Shown here one piece after another: positions 18,249 to 28,188 of a DNA stretch of 64,000 bases. Both the position numbers and the translations under genes were made by a program. Under the pieces are notes generated by a model. It did not search any database. It was not told the origin of the DNA and saw nothing but the letters and a program-made list of their open reading frames with translations. This stretch comes from Paenibacillus sp. 453mf. Its GTDB lineage: Bacteria; Bacillota; Bacilli; Paenibacillales; Paenibacillaceae. The DNA is taken from assembly GCF_900116105.1 (NCBI RefSeq), contig NZ_FPAC01000002.1:186001-250000 (forward strand), read 5' to 3'. Position 1 is the first letter of the stretch; every line of letters starts with the position of its first letter.

Positions 18249-19664
18249 TTGCAACGGTATCGAGCGCTGCGCAAAAGATTAGCTATAAACTACATCGTAG
18301 GCTGGGCTGCAACTTCTGTACTGGCGCTTCTGTCTATACTGTCTTCAACGCTTCATATGCGTGCAGCAGAGTCCTGTCTTTTGGCAGTGATCTTGACTGC
18401 AACATTACTTTTTACGCTGCTGATCGGAATATACCTTATCTTCAAACAGGTTAGACCGTACAGAGATATACAGCTTCAAGCTGAATCGGGCACTGATCTT
18501 CAACAAGCGTATGATTTCCTCCACAATCTGCCGACTTACGCCTTCTGTCGGATGCTGTTTCCGCATTATATTTGTTTGTCTTTGCCGGTCGTGCTGCTAA
18601 CCACGATTCTGAAGCGATCAGATCTTCTCCATCTGTCATTTATACATACTTTATATATTGTAATAAGCCTTTTTTTTGTTTCTTACCTTCATGCAATCAT
18701 TGAATTTATCACAACAACGAGAGTGATTGGACCTTACATATCAGCAGTTAGAAATAAAGCGGCAGCAAGCGGAACCAAGCTGTCTCACATCGGAAAGCTG
18801 CCGGCGTCTCTTGGTACCAAAATCGGAATGAGTATGATCTTTATCGCCATGTTTCCTTTATTGCTGCTTATGTTCCTTATAACTGAATTTCGTCTATTTT
18901 ATTTCTCTGAAACGGTTATGATAGACTGCACCGGAATTGGAGCATGGTATCTGCTGCTTGGCATCGGCTTGTCTATGTTTGCAGCTCGCCTTCTTATACG
19001 AGATACGGCTCAGCCTGCAGAACAGCTGAATGCGAGCCTAACGAACTTAAGTCTTGAGCTGAAGCAAAGAGATGAGCTGGTGAAGCAGCTGCAGGACAGC
19101 TACTTTAGTACATTATCGGCAGCGCTGGACGCCAGAGATCCTTATACAGCAGGTCATTCCATGCGTGTAGCAGAATACTCGGTTATGATTGGCCGCAAGC
19201 TGGGGCTTGCGGAGGATGAGCTTGATATTCTCTACAAAACCGCGCTTATCCATGACATCGGCAAAGTAGGCATTCCCGATATGGTGCTGCTTAAGGAAGG
19301 TAAGCTGAGTGAAGAGGAATATCTGACGATTCAGCGTCATCCGGTGCTTGGCGAACATATACTTCAGCATGTACAGCCGGCGCAGTCCATTAAGCCTTTT
19401 CTGTCCGGAGTACGTTCCCATCATGAGCGTTATGATGGCAAGGGTTATCCGGATCAGCTGGCGGGAGAGAGGATTCCTCTATCTGGCCGGATTATCGCAG
19501 TGGCAGATGCCTTTGATGCCATGACCTCAGACAGACCTTACCGTAAAGGAATGAAGGATGAGGAGGCTATTTCTATCCTGGAGCAGGGCAGAGGAACGCA
19601 GTGGGACCCAATTATTGCAGGCATATTTGTAGATCAGTATCGTTGCAGACCATCCTGCTGTTAA
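18249..19664 (+). CDS. Membrane-anchored HD-GYP domain protein (probable cyclic-di-GMP phosphodiesterase)
   Basis: A 471-residue protein. Residues ~15-260 carry about six membrane helices; residues ~285-465 form an HD-GYP domain with LIHDIGKVGIP (HD pair) and HHERYDGKGYPDQLAGE (the HHE..DG.GYP signature). HD-GYP enzymes hydrolyse cyclic di-GMP and thereby affect motility or biofilm state. The membrane part may be a sensor but matches no domain I can name. The start is a TTG; the ribosome binding site (GCGAGG) is weak. A TATAAT sequence at ~18199 may be the -10 element. Confidence 0.88.
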   Translation: MQRYRALRKRLAINYIVGWAATSVLALLSILSSTLHMRAAESCLLAVILTATLLFTLLIGIYLIFKQVRPYRDIQLQAESGTDLQQAYDFLHNLPTYAFCRMLFPHYICLSLPVVLLTTILKRSDLLHLSFIHTLYIVISLFFVSYLHAIIEFITTTRVIGPYISAVRNKAAASGTKLSHIGKLPASLGTKIGMSMIFIAMFPLLLLMFLITEFRLFYFSETVMIDCTGIGAWYLLLGIGLSMFAARLLIRDTAQPAEQLNASLTNLSLELKQRDELVKQLQDSYFSTLSAALDARDPYTAGHSMRVAEYSVMIGRKLGLAEDELDILYKTALIHDIGKVGIPDMVLLKEGKLSEEEYLTIQRHPVLGEHILQHVQPAQSIKPFLSGVRSHHERYDGKGYPDQLAGERIPLSGRIIAVADAFDAMTSDRPYRKGMKDEEAISILEQGRGTQWDPIIAGIFVDQYRCRPSCC

Positions 19665-19789
19665 GAACTTCATCTCATACCCTGTCGATTCAACGACCCG
19701 AAATCGGGTTAAGAATATAACACGCTGGTGACATACTTTCTAGTCTCTAGGAGCTTGGGAATCACCATACAGACAAGGAGATGAGAAGA

Positions 19790-19990
19790 ATGGATAACAA
19801 CGTATTTAAAGGAAAATGGAATCAAGTGAAGGGCGAGGCCAAGAAGCAATGGGGTAAGCTGACAGATGATGATCTGGATGTCATCGCTGGTGAGAAGGAT
19901 AAGCTGGTCGGCAAGCTTCAGGAGCGATATGGTCATTCCCGCGACGAAGCCGAGAAGGAATATGATAACTGGAGCAGAACGTACCGTTAA
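19790..19990 (+). CDS. CsbD-family stress protein
   Basis: A 66-residue hydrophilic protein of the CsbD family: FKGKWNQVKGEAKKQWGKLT followed by DDDLDVIAGEKDKLVGKLQERYG. The family is small, abundant and stress-induced in many bacteria, with no known enzymatic activity. The start at 19790 is chosen because AAGGAG lies nine bases upstream; the ATG at 19781 would abut the binding site. A clean terminator follows. Confidence 0.92.
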   Translation: MDNNVFKGKWNQVKGEAKKQWGKLTDDDLDVIAGEKDKLVGKLQERYGHSRDEAEKEYDNWSRTYR

Positions 19991-20043
19991 TCATAACTGA
20001 TTCAGTCATTTTATAAAGAAGCTTTAATCGTTTTTTTCAAAAT

Positions 20044-20083
20044 AAGAGAGCGCAGATCCGATAGAGGATTTGTGCTCTCTTTG
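20044..20083 (+). terminator. Intrinsic terminator after the CsbD-family gene
   Basis: AAGAGAGCGCAGATCC and GGATTTGTGCTCTCTT form a strong stem with flanking T residues. Confidence 0.8.
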
Positions 20084-20128
20084 CATGTTATGATAGGGAA
20101 AAGTAAGTTTGTCAGGAGGTATTAGCTC

Positions 20129-20806
20129 GTGGGACGACGAAAAGGATTAGTCATTGGGGCAACTGGATTGGTTGGCAAGCAGCTCGTATCACAGCTGCTT
20201 GCGCATGATGAATATGAACAGGTTACCGCGCTCGTGAGACAGGAGCTTCCGATATCCCACCCTAAACTGTCACAGGTGATGGTCAATTGGGATGAGCTTG
20301 AACAGCATGAAGAGGCCTTCATCGGAGTGGACGAATTGTTCTGCTGTATGGGCACCACCATCAAGAAGGCGGGCTCACAGGCGGCGTTTCGCAAGGTTGA
20401 TCTGGAATATCCCGTTACTGCCGCCAGGCTTGCGCTGTCTCATGGGGCGCGGCAGATGATTGCCGTCACATCCATGGGAGCCGACAGCACCTCACGTGTC
20501 TTCTACACCCGAACCAAGGGAGAGTTTGAGGACGACATCGCGAGACTGGGCTATCGCGGCATTCATTTTCTTAGACCCTCCTTGCTGCTTGGCGACAGAG
20601 AAGAGAAGCGTACAGGGGAGAAGATAGGTGAATGGGTACTGACGCTTGCCGATCCACTGCTTCGCAAAGGAAGAGGACGGGAGTACCGAGCTGTCCCGTG
20701 CGCTCATGTTGCAAAAGCAATGATTAGAGCTGCACTGCGAGATCAGAGCGGGGTGTACCGCCACTCGAACAAGGACATCTGGAAGCTGGCAGAACAACAA
20801 AAATAG
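20129..20806 (+). CDS. NAD(P)-binding Rossmann-fold oxidoreductase (atypical SDR, HTATIP2/YbjT-like)
   Basis: A 225-residue atypical short-chain dehydrogenase with the nucleotide-binding motif GATGLVG at residues 9-15 and the later VTSMGAD...[10 protein letters not shown] stretch, in which Tyr and Lys fit the YxxxK active site. The substrate is unknown. The start is GTG, with CAGGAGG at good spacing. It lies alone between the CsbD-family and RidA-like genes, all in the same direction. Confidence 0.85.
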   Translation: MGRRKGLVIGATGLVGKQLVSQLLAHDEYEQVTALVRQELPISHPKLSQVMVNWDELEQHEEAFIGVDELFCCMGTTIKKAGSQAAFRKVDLEYPVTAARLALSHGARQMIAVTSMGADSTSRVFYTRTKGEFEDDIARLGYRGIHFLRPSLLLGDREEKRTGEKIGEWVLTLADPLLRKGRGREYRAVPCAHVAKAMIRAALRDQSGVYRHSNKDIWKLAEQQK

Positions 20807-20880
20807 ACAAGCCTGCGTGCTTTGACTACAATGACTATAGAAATGCTTGGATAAACAAACATATAGAGGAGGAGATACAT

Positions 20881-21261
20881 ATGAGTAAGAACCCGATTTC
20901 CACAGAAAATGCACCTGGAGCCATTGGGCCATACAGCCAAGCGGTTGAAGCGGGCGGTTTTATATTTACGTCCGGACAGCTTGGAATTAATGCACAGACA
21001 GGTGAATTTGGTGATACGGTTGAGGAACAGGCGCGTCTGTCCCTTGAGAATGTGAAGGCCATTCTTGAAGCTGCAGGCGCAAGCTTGGACCAAGTGGTGA
21101 AGACGACGGTATTCCTGAAGGACATGAATGATTTCGCCCGTGTAAATGAGGTGTACAGCTCGTTCTTCAACCAGCCTTATCCTGCACGCAGTGCGGTTGA
21201 GGTAGCTCGTCTGCCGAAGGATGCATTGGTAGAAATCGAGACGATTACGCTGAAGAAATAA
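20881..21261 (+). CDS. ridA: RidA-family enamine/imine deaminase
   Basis: A 126-residue RidA (YjgF/YER057c/UK114) protein. Family landmarks are [18 protein letters not shown], and the C-terminal [20 protein letters not shown] containing the Arg and Glu that bind substrate. RidA hydrolyses reactive 2-aminoacrylate and related imines released by PLP enzymes. GAGGAGGAG precedes the ATG. A long terminator hairpin follows. Confidence 0.93.
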   Translation: MSKNPISTENAPGAIGPYSQAVEAGGFIFTSGQLGINAQTGEFGDTVEEQARLSLENVKAILEAAGASLDQVVKTTVFLKDMNDFARVNEVYSSFFNQPYPARSAVEVARLPKDALVEIETITLKK

Positions 21262-21289
21262 CAAGCGTTTATACGTGAATATGGAAGCA

Positions 21290-21348
21290 AAATAAGAGAA
21301 GGACCACTTGCCCTGATTTGACATGGCAGACGGTCCTTCTCTTATTTG
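21290..21348. terminator. Bidirectional intrinsic terminator after the RidA-like gene
   Basis: AAATAAGAGAAGGACC and GGTCCTTCTCTTATTT are perfect complements and can serve both the ridA-like gene and the frameshifted gene on the opposite strand. Confidence 0.85.
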
Positions 21349-21357
21349 TGCCTGCTG

Positions 21358-21512
21358 TTATCTTTTCTTAAAGAACAGCCAGATAGAGTAGATCCGCAGT
21401 AATGCCGCAATCCCGGCAGCCGTATAAGCTACAGAGGTCGCCAAACCCATCCGAGTACAACTCCGATCACGTTAAGCCATTTATAAGGATTCCGGTTAGT
21501 AGTGAGCAGCAT
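21358..21512 (-). pseudogene. Small membrane protein gene broken by a one-base frameshift
   Basis: An ATG at 21512 with an excellent site (CGAGGAGGG) opens MLLTTNRNPYKWLNVIGVVL, then stops early after GWVWRPL. Shifting the frame at about 21445 continues as LATSVAYTAAGIAALLRIYS and ends at 21358 with a Lys/Arg tail. Joined, the product would be ~51 residues with two membrane helices. The length of 155 bases is one short of a whole number of codons. It is either a real inactivating deletion or a sequencing error. Confidence 0.65.
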
Positions 21513-21734
21513 GAAACCCTCCTCGTAAGTATGATACTTGACTATAGGGTTAATTAAGTGCTCGTGTATATCCTTACCCAATAATTTCACATTCAAAATA
21601 AGTGTATGCAAATGAGCAGACATGTAATGACCTGCATCGAAAGTTTTAATTTTCCGTAATGTTCATTCATTTCCATTCATATGGGTTAAAGATAGTTAGA
21701 GATACAATAAAGCACTGAAAGGGGGCTGGCCAGC

Positions 21735-22616
21735 GTGATTAGCAAAAGGTCTTCACAGTGGCTGCAGCAGCTTGTCTTTGTAGGTCCTTCACTCGTGTTT
21801 TTCCTCCTCATTATTGTGGCTCCGTTCCTGCTGGGAATGTACTATTCCTTCACGAATTGGAATGGTGCAGCAAGCGAGCCCACATGGGCAGGCTTATCCA
21901 ATTTTCAAAAGATATTTACGGATGATCCCGCCTTTCTAAAATCCTTTACGTTTACAGCTTGGTTCACACTTGCTGGTGTGCTGCTGACGAACGTACTCGG
22001 CTTTTTCCTTGCTTATTTCCTGACAAGGCCGCTCAAGACCAAAAATGTCCTGCGTACGATCTTCTTCATGCCGAATGTTATCGGCGGACTGCTTCTCGGA
22101 TTTATCTGGCAGTTCATTTTTGTCCGCGGATTCGCATCCGTTGGGGAAGCGACGGGACTCGCCTTCTTTAATCTCCCTTGGCTTGGAGATGAGGCGACGG
22201 CCTTCTGGGCGATTGTCATCGTCTTTGTATGGCAGACGGCCGGATATCTGATGGTAATCTACATATCTTCGCTGAATAACATACCGCATGAAGTAATTGA
22301 GGCGGCTCAAATCGATGGCGCGAGCAAGGGACAGATTCTGAAGAGTATTATCGTGCCGCTCATTATGCCAGGGGTTACTGTATGTTTGTTCCTCGCCATC
22401 TCCTGGTCCTTCAAAATGTTTGACCTGAACCTGTCTCTCACGAAGGGAGGACCATTCCGTTCAACCGAATCGGTGGCACTGAACATTTACAACGAGGCGT
22501 TCGTGAACGGCAGGTACGGACTCGGTACGGCAAAAGCTTTGATCTTCTTCATTATCGTGGCCATGATCACGTTCATCCAGGTTCGGTTGACGAAGAGCAA
22601 GGAGGTTGAAGCATAA
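21735..22616 (+). CDS. Sugar ABC transporter permease (CUT1, MalF/UgpA type)
   Basis: A 293-residue inner permease with six membrane helices and the EAA loop EAAQIDGASKGQILKSIIVP that docks the ATPase. CUT1 systems import oligosaccharides or glycosides. The start is GTG, with AAAGGGGG upstream. Its stop overlaps the next permease's ATG by one base. The operon encodes two permeases and a binding protein but no ATPase, so a shared ATPase such as MsmX is presumed. A TACAAT at ~21701 may be the promoter -10 element. Confidence 0.93.
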   Translation: MISKRSSQWLQQLVFVGPSLVFFLLIIVAPFLLGMYYSFTNWNGAASEPTWAGLSNFQKIFTDDPAFLKSFTFTAWFTLAGVLLTNVLGFFLAYFLTRPLKTKNVLRTIFFMPNVIGGLLLGFIWQFIFVRGFASVGEATGLAFFNLPWLGDEATAFWAIVIVFVWQTAGYLMVIYISSLNNIPHEVIEAAQIDGASKGQILKSIIVPLIMPGVTVCLFLAISWSFKMFDLNLSLTKGGPFRSTESVALNIYNEAFVNGRYGLGTAKALIFFIIVAMITFIQVRLTKSKEVEA

Positions 22617-23452
22617 TGGAATCTGCAAAAAGCTATCGGATAAGCACCTTAATCACCGAAATTATAATGATTCTACTGGCTCTCGTGTTTCTTGTTCCTT
22701 TCTATTTCTTGTTTGTGAATTCTGTCAAAACCTTCGGCGATCTGCTGACCAATGCAGCCTCCTGGCCGCAAGCGTTCGAGTGGGGCAATTATCAAAGAGC
22801 GTGGGAGATAACCAACTTTCCCAAGGTGCTCACGAATTCTTTAATTGTAACCGTTATCAGTAATTTGCTGCTTGTGCTGATCAGCTCGATGACTGCATAT
22901 CGGATGGTTAGGCACAATACCCGATTCAATCGTGTGTTGTTTACACTGTTCGTTGCAGCGATGGTCATTCCGTTTCAATCGATCATGATCCCACTCGTCA
23001 AAGTGACAAGCACGGTCGGGATTATGAACAGCCATTGGGGGCTTATCATTTGCTACCTCGGCTTCGGGGTTCCGATGTCGGTATTCCTATTCCACGGATT
23101 TGTCAAATCGGTGCCTGTAGAGATCGAGGAGGCAGCAAGAGTGGATGGCAGCAACGCTTACGGCGTATTTTTCCGAATTGTCTATCCGCTCATGCGGCCG
23201 ATGTATGTCACGATTATCATCTTGAATACACTGTGGATTTGGAATGACTACTTGCTGCCCTCCATTGTGCTGCAGGACGCTGAGCTGCATACGATCCCGA
23301 TTGCAACCTACGCCTTCTTCGGTCAATACACCAAGCAATGGGATCTCGCGCTGCCTGCACTGGTCCTGGGGATCACACCGATCATCCTGTTCTTCCTCCT
23401 GATGCAGAAGCACATTATTCAGGGGATTACGGCAGGCTCGGTCAAAGGTTAG
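22616..23452 (+). CDS. Sugar ABC transporter permease (CUT1, MalG type)
   Basis: A 278-residue second permease with six membrane helices and the EAA loop EEAARVDGSNAYGVFFRIVYP. It begins within the stop codon of the preceding permease (TAATG), which implies coupled translation and equal amounts of the two subunits. It pairs with the MalF-like protein to form the membrane channel. Confidence 0.93.
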   Translation: MESAKSYRISTLITEIIMILLALVFLVPFYFLFVNSVKTFGDLLTNAASWPQAFEWGNYQRAWEITNFPKVLTNSLIVTVISNLLLVLISSMTAYRMVRHNTRFNRVLFTLFVAAMVIPFQSIMIPLVKVTSTVGIMNSHWGLIICYLGFGVPMSVFLFHGFVKSVPVEIEEAARVDGSNAYGVFFRIVYPLMRPMYVTIIILNTLWIWNDYLLPSIVLQDAELHTIPIATYAFFGQYTKQWDLALPALVLGITPIILFFLLMQKHIIQGITAGSVKG

Positions 23453-23503
23453 GCTTCGATTTCGTGAATCAATCACGTTAATTCATATGAGGAGGAATTC
23501 GTC

Positions 23504-24769
23504 TTGAAGAAAAAGGGACTATTCTTGTTTACGCTGGTATTTGTATGTGCTGTCGTTCTATCCGGCTGCGGCGGAGGGTCAGGCAGCGGTGCTGAGGATG
23601 GAAAGACGACGATTAAGATTTTTCAATACAAGGTGGAAATTGCGGAGGCCTTCGATCGGCTTATTGCTGAATATGAGGAGGAGCATCCGGATATCAATAT
23701 TGAAATTGAGACAGTCGGCGGAGGTAGTGACTATAGTGCGGCGCTGAAGACCAAGTTTGCAGGTACAGAGCATCCGGATATCTTCAACGTTGCCGGATAT
23801 CGTGAGCTGGACACATGGATTGATTCTCTTGAGGATCTGTCAAATGAGCCCTGGGTAGATGATATCATCGAAGTGGCCAAAGAGCCGATGACAAAGGATG
23901 GGAAGCTGTATGGTCAGCCGCTCGGGCTTGAAGGTTATGGATTTATTTATAACAAGGATTTGTTCGAGCAGGCAGGCATTACCGAGCTTCCGAAGACGCT
24001 GACCGAGCTTGAAGCGGTGGCACAGCAGCTGCAGGATGCCGGCATCGTGCCATTCTCGAATGGCTATCAGGAATGGTGGGTGCTCGGGAATCACAATGCC
24101 AACGTTCCATTTGCACATCAGCCGGACCCGGTTGCTTTTATTGATGGTCTGAATGAAGGGACAGAGACGATTCCGGGCAACCCTATTTTTGAAGATTGGG
24201 TTAAGCTGCTGGATCTGACCCTTGCCTATGGGAATAAGAACCCGCTGACGACGGACTATAATACCCAGGTCACCCTGTTTGCTACTGGTGAGGCTGCAAT
24301 GATGCAGCAGGGGAACTGGACACAAGTGCAGATTGACGGCATCAACCCGGATCTGAATCTCGGTATTCTTCCAATGCCAATCGGAGATGATGCCGAGGTG
24401 TATGATAAACTGTTTGTCGGCGTGCCGAACAACTATGTTATTAACAAGAACTCTGAGGTGAAGGAAGAGGCGAAGGACTTTTTGGAATGGCTCGTAACCT
24501 CGGATGCGGGTAAGCGGTATATGACAGAGGAATTCAAATTTATTCCTGCCTTTAAGAGTGTGACTGCGGATGGTGAGGTACTTGGAGATTTGGCTGCTGA
24601 TATTATAGATTACAGTGATCAGGATAAGGTACTGAGCTGGAACTTCAACCGTTTTCCAGAAGGTGTACCGCAGGAGTATGGTGCTGTAATGCAGGCCTAC
24701 ATTGCAAATCCGGACCCAGCAAAGCTGCTGGAGGATATGCAGAAGAGCTGGGACAGCCTCAAAGAGTAA
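23504..24769 (+). CDS. Sugar ABC transporter substrate-binding lipoprotein
   Basis: A 421-residue extracellular binding protein. It starts with a lipoprotein signal (MKKKGLFLFTLVFVCAVVLSGCGGG), the lipidated Cys being residue 22. The rest is a type 1 sugar-binding fold (IKIFQYKVEIAEAFDRLIAEYEE..., then a Trp-rich ligand site around WWVLGNHN). The start is TTG with GAGGAGG at good spacing. The sugar is not identifiable. The gene ends the CUT1 operon and is followed by a terminator. Confidence 0.93.
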   Translation: MKKKGLFLFTLVFVCAVVLSGCGGGSGSGAEDGKTTIKIFQYKVEIAEAFDRLIAEYEEEHPDINIEIETVGGGSDYSAALKTKFAGTEHPDIFNVAGYRELDTWIDSLEDLSNEPWVDDIIEVAKEPMTKDGKLYGQPLGLEGYGFIYNKDLFEQAGITELPKTLTELEAVAQQLQDAGIVPFSNGYQEWWVLGNHNANVPFAHQPDPVAFIDGLNEGTETIPGNPIFEDWVKLLDLTLAYGNKNPLTTDYNTQVTLFATGEAAMMQQGNWTQVQIDGINPDLNLGILPMPIGDDAEVYDKLFVGVPNNYVINKNSEVKEEAKDFLEWLVTSDAGKRYMTEEFKFIPAFKSVTADGEVLGDLAADIIDYSDQDKVLSWNFNRFPEGVPQEYGAVMQAYIANPDPAKLLEDMQKSWDSLKE

Positions 24770-24822
24770 ATGAAGCAAAGGTGTGGTTATTAAGATATAG
24801 AGAGATAGTAAGAGATAGCTTT

Positions 24823-24859
24823 GAGACGGCTCCGTAATTGAAGGGCTGTCTCTTTTTTT
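24823..24859 (+). terminator. Intrinsic terminator of the CUT1 operon
   Basis: GAGACGGCTCC and GGGCTGTCTC pair with G-U wobbles and are followed by TTTTTTT. Confidence 0.85.
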
Positions 24860-24978
24860 CTGGTATGAGTCAAGCAAACCAAGGGATCGCCCTTGAATTC
24901 GACTTAACAATTTTAAAAAGAGCGATTTTCGTATATGATGGAGAGTAACAATCTAAAGGGGCTAACGGGTGACTTACG

Positions 24979-27900
24979 ATGAATCAACCACTTTATGGAA
25001 TATGGCTCGGAGATGTGTTTTTTTGTTTTTCAGGGGAAACATCGGAACCAAAAGTCGATGCTTGGAGTCATTTAATAAGAAAAATGAAGCTGAAGGACGG
25101 AACCTACCGTCCATTTCAACATGCCGCTCTGCGTCTTGCTGAGCTGAGATGGCAGAAGAAATCGGTTCAGCAGGAAGCAAGTGCAGGTTCGAGGAAGAAG
25201 CGGCCCGCATTTGGCCGGACGCTGGAAGGCTTGGCGCTTGCTCCGAGAGATGCGTTTGAGCTGCTGATTCGCTGGAACAAGGAAGAGGCAGAGCAGGCAG
25301 GCTTCGCTCCTGGCAGTGAGATGGAGTACTGGGCTAAAGCGGCTAGATTTGCAATGGAGCTGCTGATTCGAGGGCAAATTACCCCAGGCACAGCGCCTGT
25401 GACCTCGGCCGGTGGAAGGCGCAGAGGCAATCAGTCTGCTGTAACAGCTGTGTGGCTTCCCAAAATAACAGACCCTATCGATACAGAACGATTCCTGAAG
25501 CTGGCTGAAACCATCCCTGCGATCTGTCTGACCGCATCCGGCGCGTACGCAGAATCCGAAGTCGGTACAGTGAAGGAAGCAGGAGCAGCTGTCTTATACT
25601 CTTTCCTCAGACAAACGATTCATGCAGCGGTATCTGCCGAGATTGCCTCTGTGGAGAGCAGTCTGTCTCGTTATCGGGCTAATTACAGAAGAGGGTATTC
25701 TCCGCTCACTGAATTGTGGTGGAACAGTCTGCTCACAGGCTCGCGTGAGCTGAGTGTGCAGGCTACTGTGCAAGAGATCGAGGAATTGACAGACAGCGTG
25801 GCTCAGGCTTCAGACAGCGCTCCCCCAGTGATCATAGGAGAATCCTCCGGTCCTGAGGATGGAATACTAAAGCTGAGCTTACGGCTGGAGCCGTCTGAAT
25901 TGGAGCGCTCTTCTGCATGGAAAGTGAGCTTCTGGGCAGAGAGTGAGAACGAAGCTGATTTTCGGGTGCCAATTGAGGCCATATGGGCCTATCCTTCACC
26001 AGATGTGGATCGGGGGACGGTAAAATACAGCCGGGTCCAGGAGCAGATGCTCCTCGCCTTAGGCAAAGCATGTGAAGCTGCGCCTAGTTTGCGGCCGGCT
26101 ATGGGGGCGTCTCCACATGAGATCGAGATGGATACGCAGCAATTTTATGAATTTATGTCTTCTTCTGTCCCCAAGCTCCAGCAGCTGGGAATTACCGTGC
26201 TAATGCCTTCCCGCTGGAGTCGGGAAGGGAAGCGGAAGACAGGGCTTCGGCTGAGAATGCTGCAGAATGGCGAGGCACCGGGTACGCAGAAGGCGCCGAC
26301 CCTTGGGATGGAGCAGCTGGTCAAGTTTGAGGCAGAGGCTGTCCTGAACGGGATGCCGGTAACGAAGGAAGAGCTTGCACAGCTTGCGGCATCTGCGATT
26401 CCGCTCGTGGAGTTCCGGGGAGAATGGATCGAGATTGATCCGAAAGAAATTCGCCAGGTGCTGCGCTTTATGAAAAAAAATGAGGAAGGCTCCATGGCGC
26501 TGTCCGAATGGATTCATCTGGCCGTTGATGAAGATGAGGAAACGAGCTGGAAAGGGATGTCCATTTTTGGCACTGAATCGTTTGGCATGCTGTCCTTTCT
26601 TCTGGATGGCCAGGTGCTGAGTCGAACCCAGATCAGAGATACGCCGGCTTCACTTCATGGCAATCTGCGGCCTTATCAACAGCGGGGCTATCAGTGGCTT
26701 GCTGCCATGCGTGATCTTGGCTTCGGTGTATGCCTTGCCGATGATATGGGCCTCGGGAAGACCATACAGGTTATTACCTGTCTGCTGGATTCCAAGCTCG
26801 CGGCACGAGAAGCGAGGGAAGCAGAGCGAGAGCTGGACAGTCGTCAAGGCGATATACTGGAGGAGGATGAATTCGATATGGAGCATCCGGCCCTGATCAT
26901 CTGTCCGACCTCACTGCTTGGAAATTGGCAGCGGGAAATTAAGCGTTTTGCACCCGACTTTAATCTATACATTCATCATGGTACACAGAGACTGCATGGA
27001 GAAGCATTTCGGAAGCAGGCTGGGGAGCATGATATTATTCTGACGACGTATCATCTGGCAGGCAGAGATGGGGCCGATCTGGCCTCGATCGAGTGGTCCT
27101 CTGTCGTGCTGGATGAAGCGCAATATATTAAGAATTATCGAACGAAGCAGGCGCAAAGCGTCATGAAGCTGTCTGCACCGCACCGGATTGCCATGACAGG
27201 AACGCCTGTAGAGAACAGGCTCAGTGAGCTGTGGTCCATTTTTCAATTTCTAAATCCCGGCTATCTGGGTACGGCTGCGTCGTTTAGACAGCGATATACG
27301 ATAGGCGCTCAGGAAGAGACCGGGTCTTTGCGAGAGCTTCATCGTTTGGTATCTCCATTTATGCTGAGAAGGCTGAAGAGTGATCCGGATATTCGCAAGG
27401 ATTTGCCAGAGAAGCTGGAGCTTAAATCCTACTGTTCACTTACAGTGGAGCAGGCGGCTATATACAAAGGTGTAGTAGATCAGCTGTTGACGGGCATTGA
27501 AGGACAAACTGGGTTTACACGCAAAGGCGTTGTATTATCCTCCTTGACCAAGCTGAAGCAAATATGCGACCATCCTGTACTGGTTGATCACAGCCGTAAG
27601 GATGCGGGGCGCGTAGAGGCGTCAGGCAAGCTTGAACGCCTGATGGAGCTGACAGATGCGATTCGTGATAACGGCGAGGCAGCCCTTATTTTTACCCAGT
27701 ATGTGTCGATGGGAGAGGTTCTGGTTCAGCAATTATCTCAGCGGTATGATGAGAAGCCCTTCTTCCTTCACGGGGGCGTTTCGAAGGCGGAACGAGACGA
27801 AATGGTGGAGCAATTTCAGAATGGGAATGGCCCTTCCCTTTTCGTTCTCTCCTTGCGGGCAGGCGGGGTAGGATTGAACCTGACTCATGCGAGCCATGTC

Positions 27901-28158
27901 ATCCATTATGATCGCTGGTGGAATCCTGCGGTGGAGAATCAGGCGACGGATCGCGTATTCCGCATTGGACAGAAACGAAATGTCCAGGTGCATAAGCTAA
28001 TATGCCAAGGGACGCTCGAGGAACGGATTGACGAGCTGATCGAGAGCAAGAAGCAACTATCGGAGCAGGTGGTCGGTTCAGGCGAGACCTGGATTACAGA
28101 AATGTCCGATGATGAGCTGAAGGGCCTCGTCAGTCTTCAAGGTGAGATGTGGGTATAG
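24979..28158 (+). CDS. ywqA: SNF2-family helicase/ATPase (YwqA-like)
   Basis: A 1059-residue SNF2/Rad54-type DNA translocase. Residues ~1-540 form the N-terminal region found in bacterial SNF2 proteins; the motor follows with Walker A in ADDMGLGKTIQ near residue 590, the DEAQYIKN Walker B box near 711, and motif VI in QATDRVFRIGQ near 990. Such proteins remodel protein-DNA complexes or restart stalled replication or transcription. The following gene encodes a SWIM zinc-finger protein, the arrangement of B. subtilis ywqA-ywqB. The start at 24979 has a GGGTGA site. Confidence 0.9.
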   Translation: MNQPLYGIWLGDVFFCFSGETSEPKVDAWSHLIRKMKLKDGTYRPFQHAALRLAELRWQKKSVQQEASAGSRKKRPAFGRTLEGLALAPRDAFELLIRWNKEEAEQAGFAPGSEMEYWAKAARFAMELLIRGQITPGTAPVTSAGGRRRGNQSAVTAVWLPKITDPIDTERFLKLAETIPAICLTASGAYAESEVGTVKEAGAAVLYSFLRQTIHAAVSAEIASVESSLSRYRANYRRGYSPLTELWWNSLLTGSRELSVQATVQEIEELTDSVAQASDSAPPVIIGESSGPEDGILKLSLRLEPSELERSSAWKVSFWAESENEADFRVPIEAIWAYPSPDVDRGTVKYSRVQEQMLLALGKACEAAPSLRPAMGASPHEIEMDTQQFYEFMSSSVPKLQQLGITVLMPSRWSREGKRKTGLRLRMLQNGEAPGTQKAPTLGMEQLVKFEAEAVLNGMPVTKEELAQLAASAIPLVEFRGEWIEIDPKEIRQVLRFMKKNEEGSMALSEWIHLAVDEDEETSWKGMSIFGTESFGMLSFLLDGQVLSRTQIRDTPASLHGNLRPYQQRGYQWLAAMRDLGFGVCLADDMGLGKTIQVITCLLDSKLAAREAREAERELDSRQGDILEEDEFDMEHPALIICPTSLLGNWQREIKRFAPDFNLYIHHGTQRLHGEAFRKQAGEHDIILTTYHLAGRDGADLASIEWSSVVLDEAQYIKNYRTKQAQSVMKLSAPHRIAMTGTPVENRLSELWSIFQFLNPGYLGTAASFRQRYTIGAQEETGSLRELHRLVSPFMLRRLKSDPDIRKDLPEKLELKSYCSLTVEQAAIYKGVVDQLLTGIEGQTGFTRKGVVLSSLTKLKQICDHPVLVDHSRKDAGRVEASGKLERLMELTDAIRDNGEAALIFTQYVSMGEVLVQQLSQRYDEKPFFLHGGVSKAERDEMVEQFQNGNGPSLFVLSLRAGGVGLNLTHASHVIHYDRWWNPAVENQATDRVFRIGQKRNVQVHKLICQGTLEERIDELIESKKQLSEQVVGSGETWITEMSDDELKGLVSLQGEMWV

Positions 28159-28188
28159 AACACGGATTAAACAGGAGGTGAGGCTGCA

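Noticed and set aside
23840-24910. A 356-codon open frame opposite the sugar-binding lipoprotein gene
   Set aside because: Antisense to a well-supported lipoprotein; the composition is that of a reverse-complement shadow.
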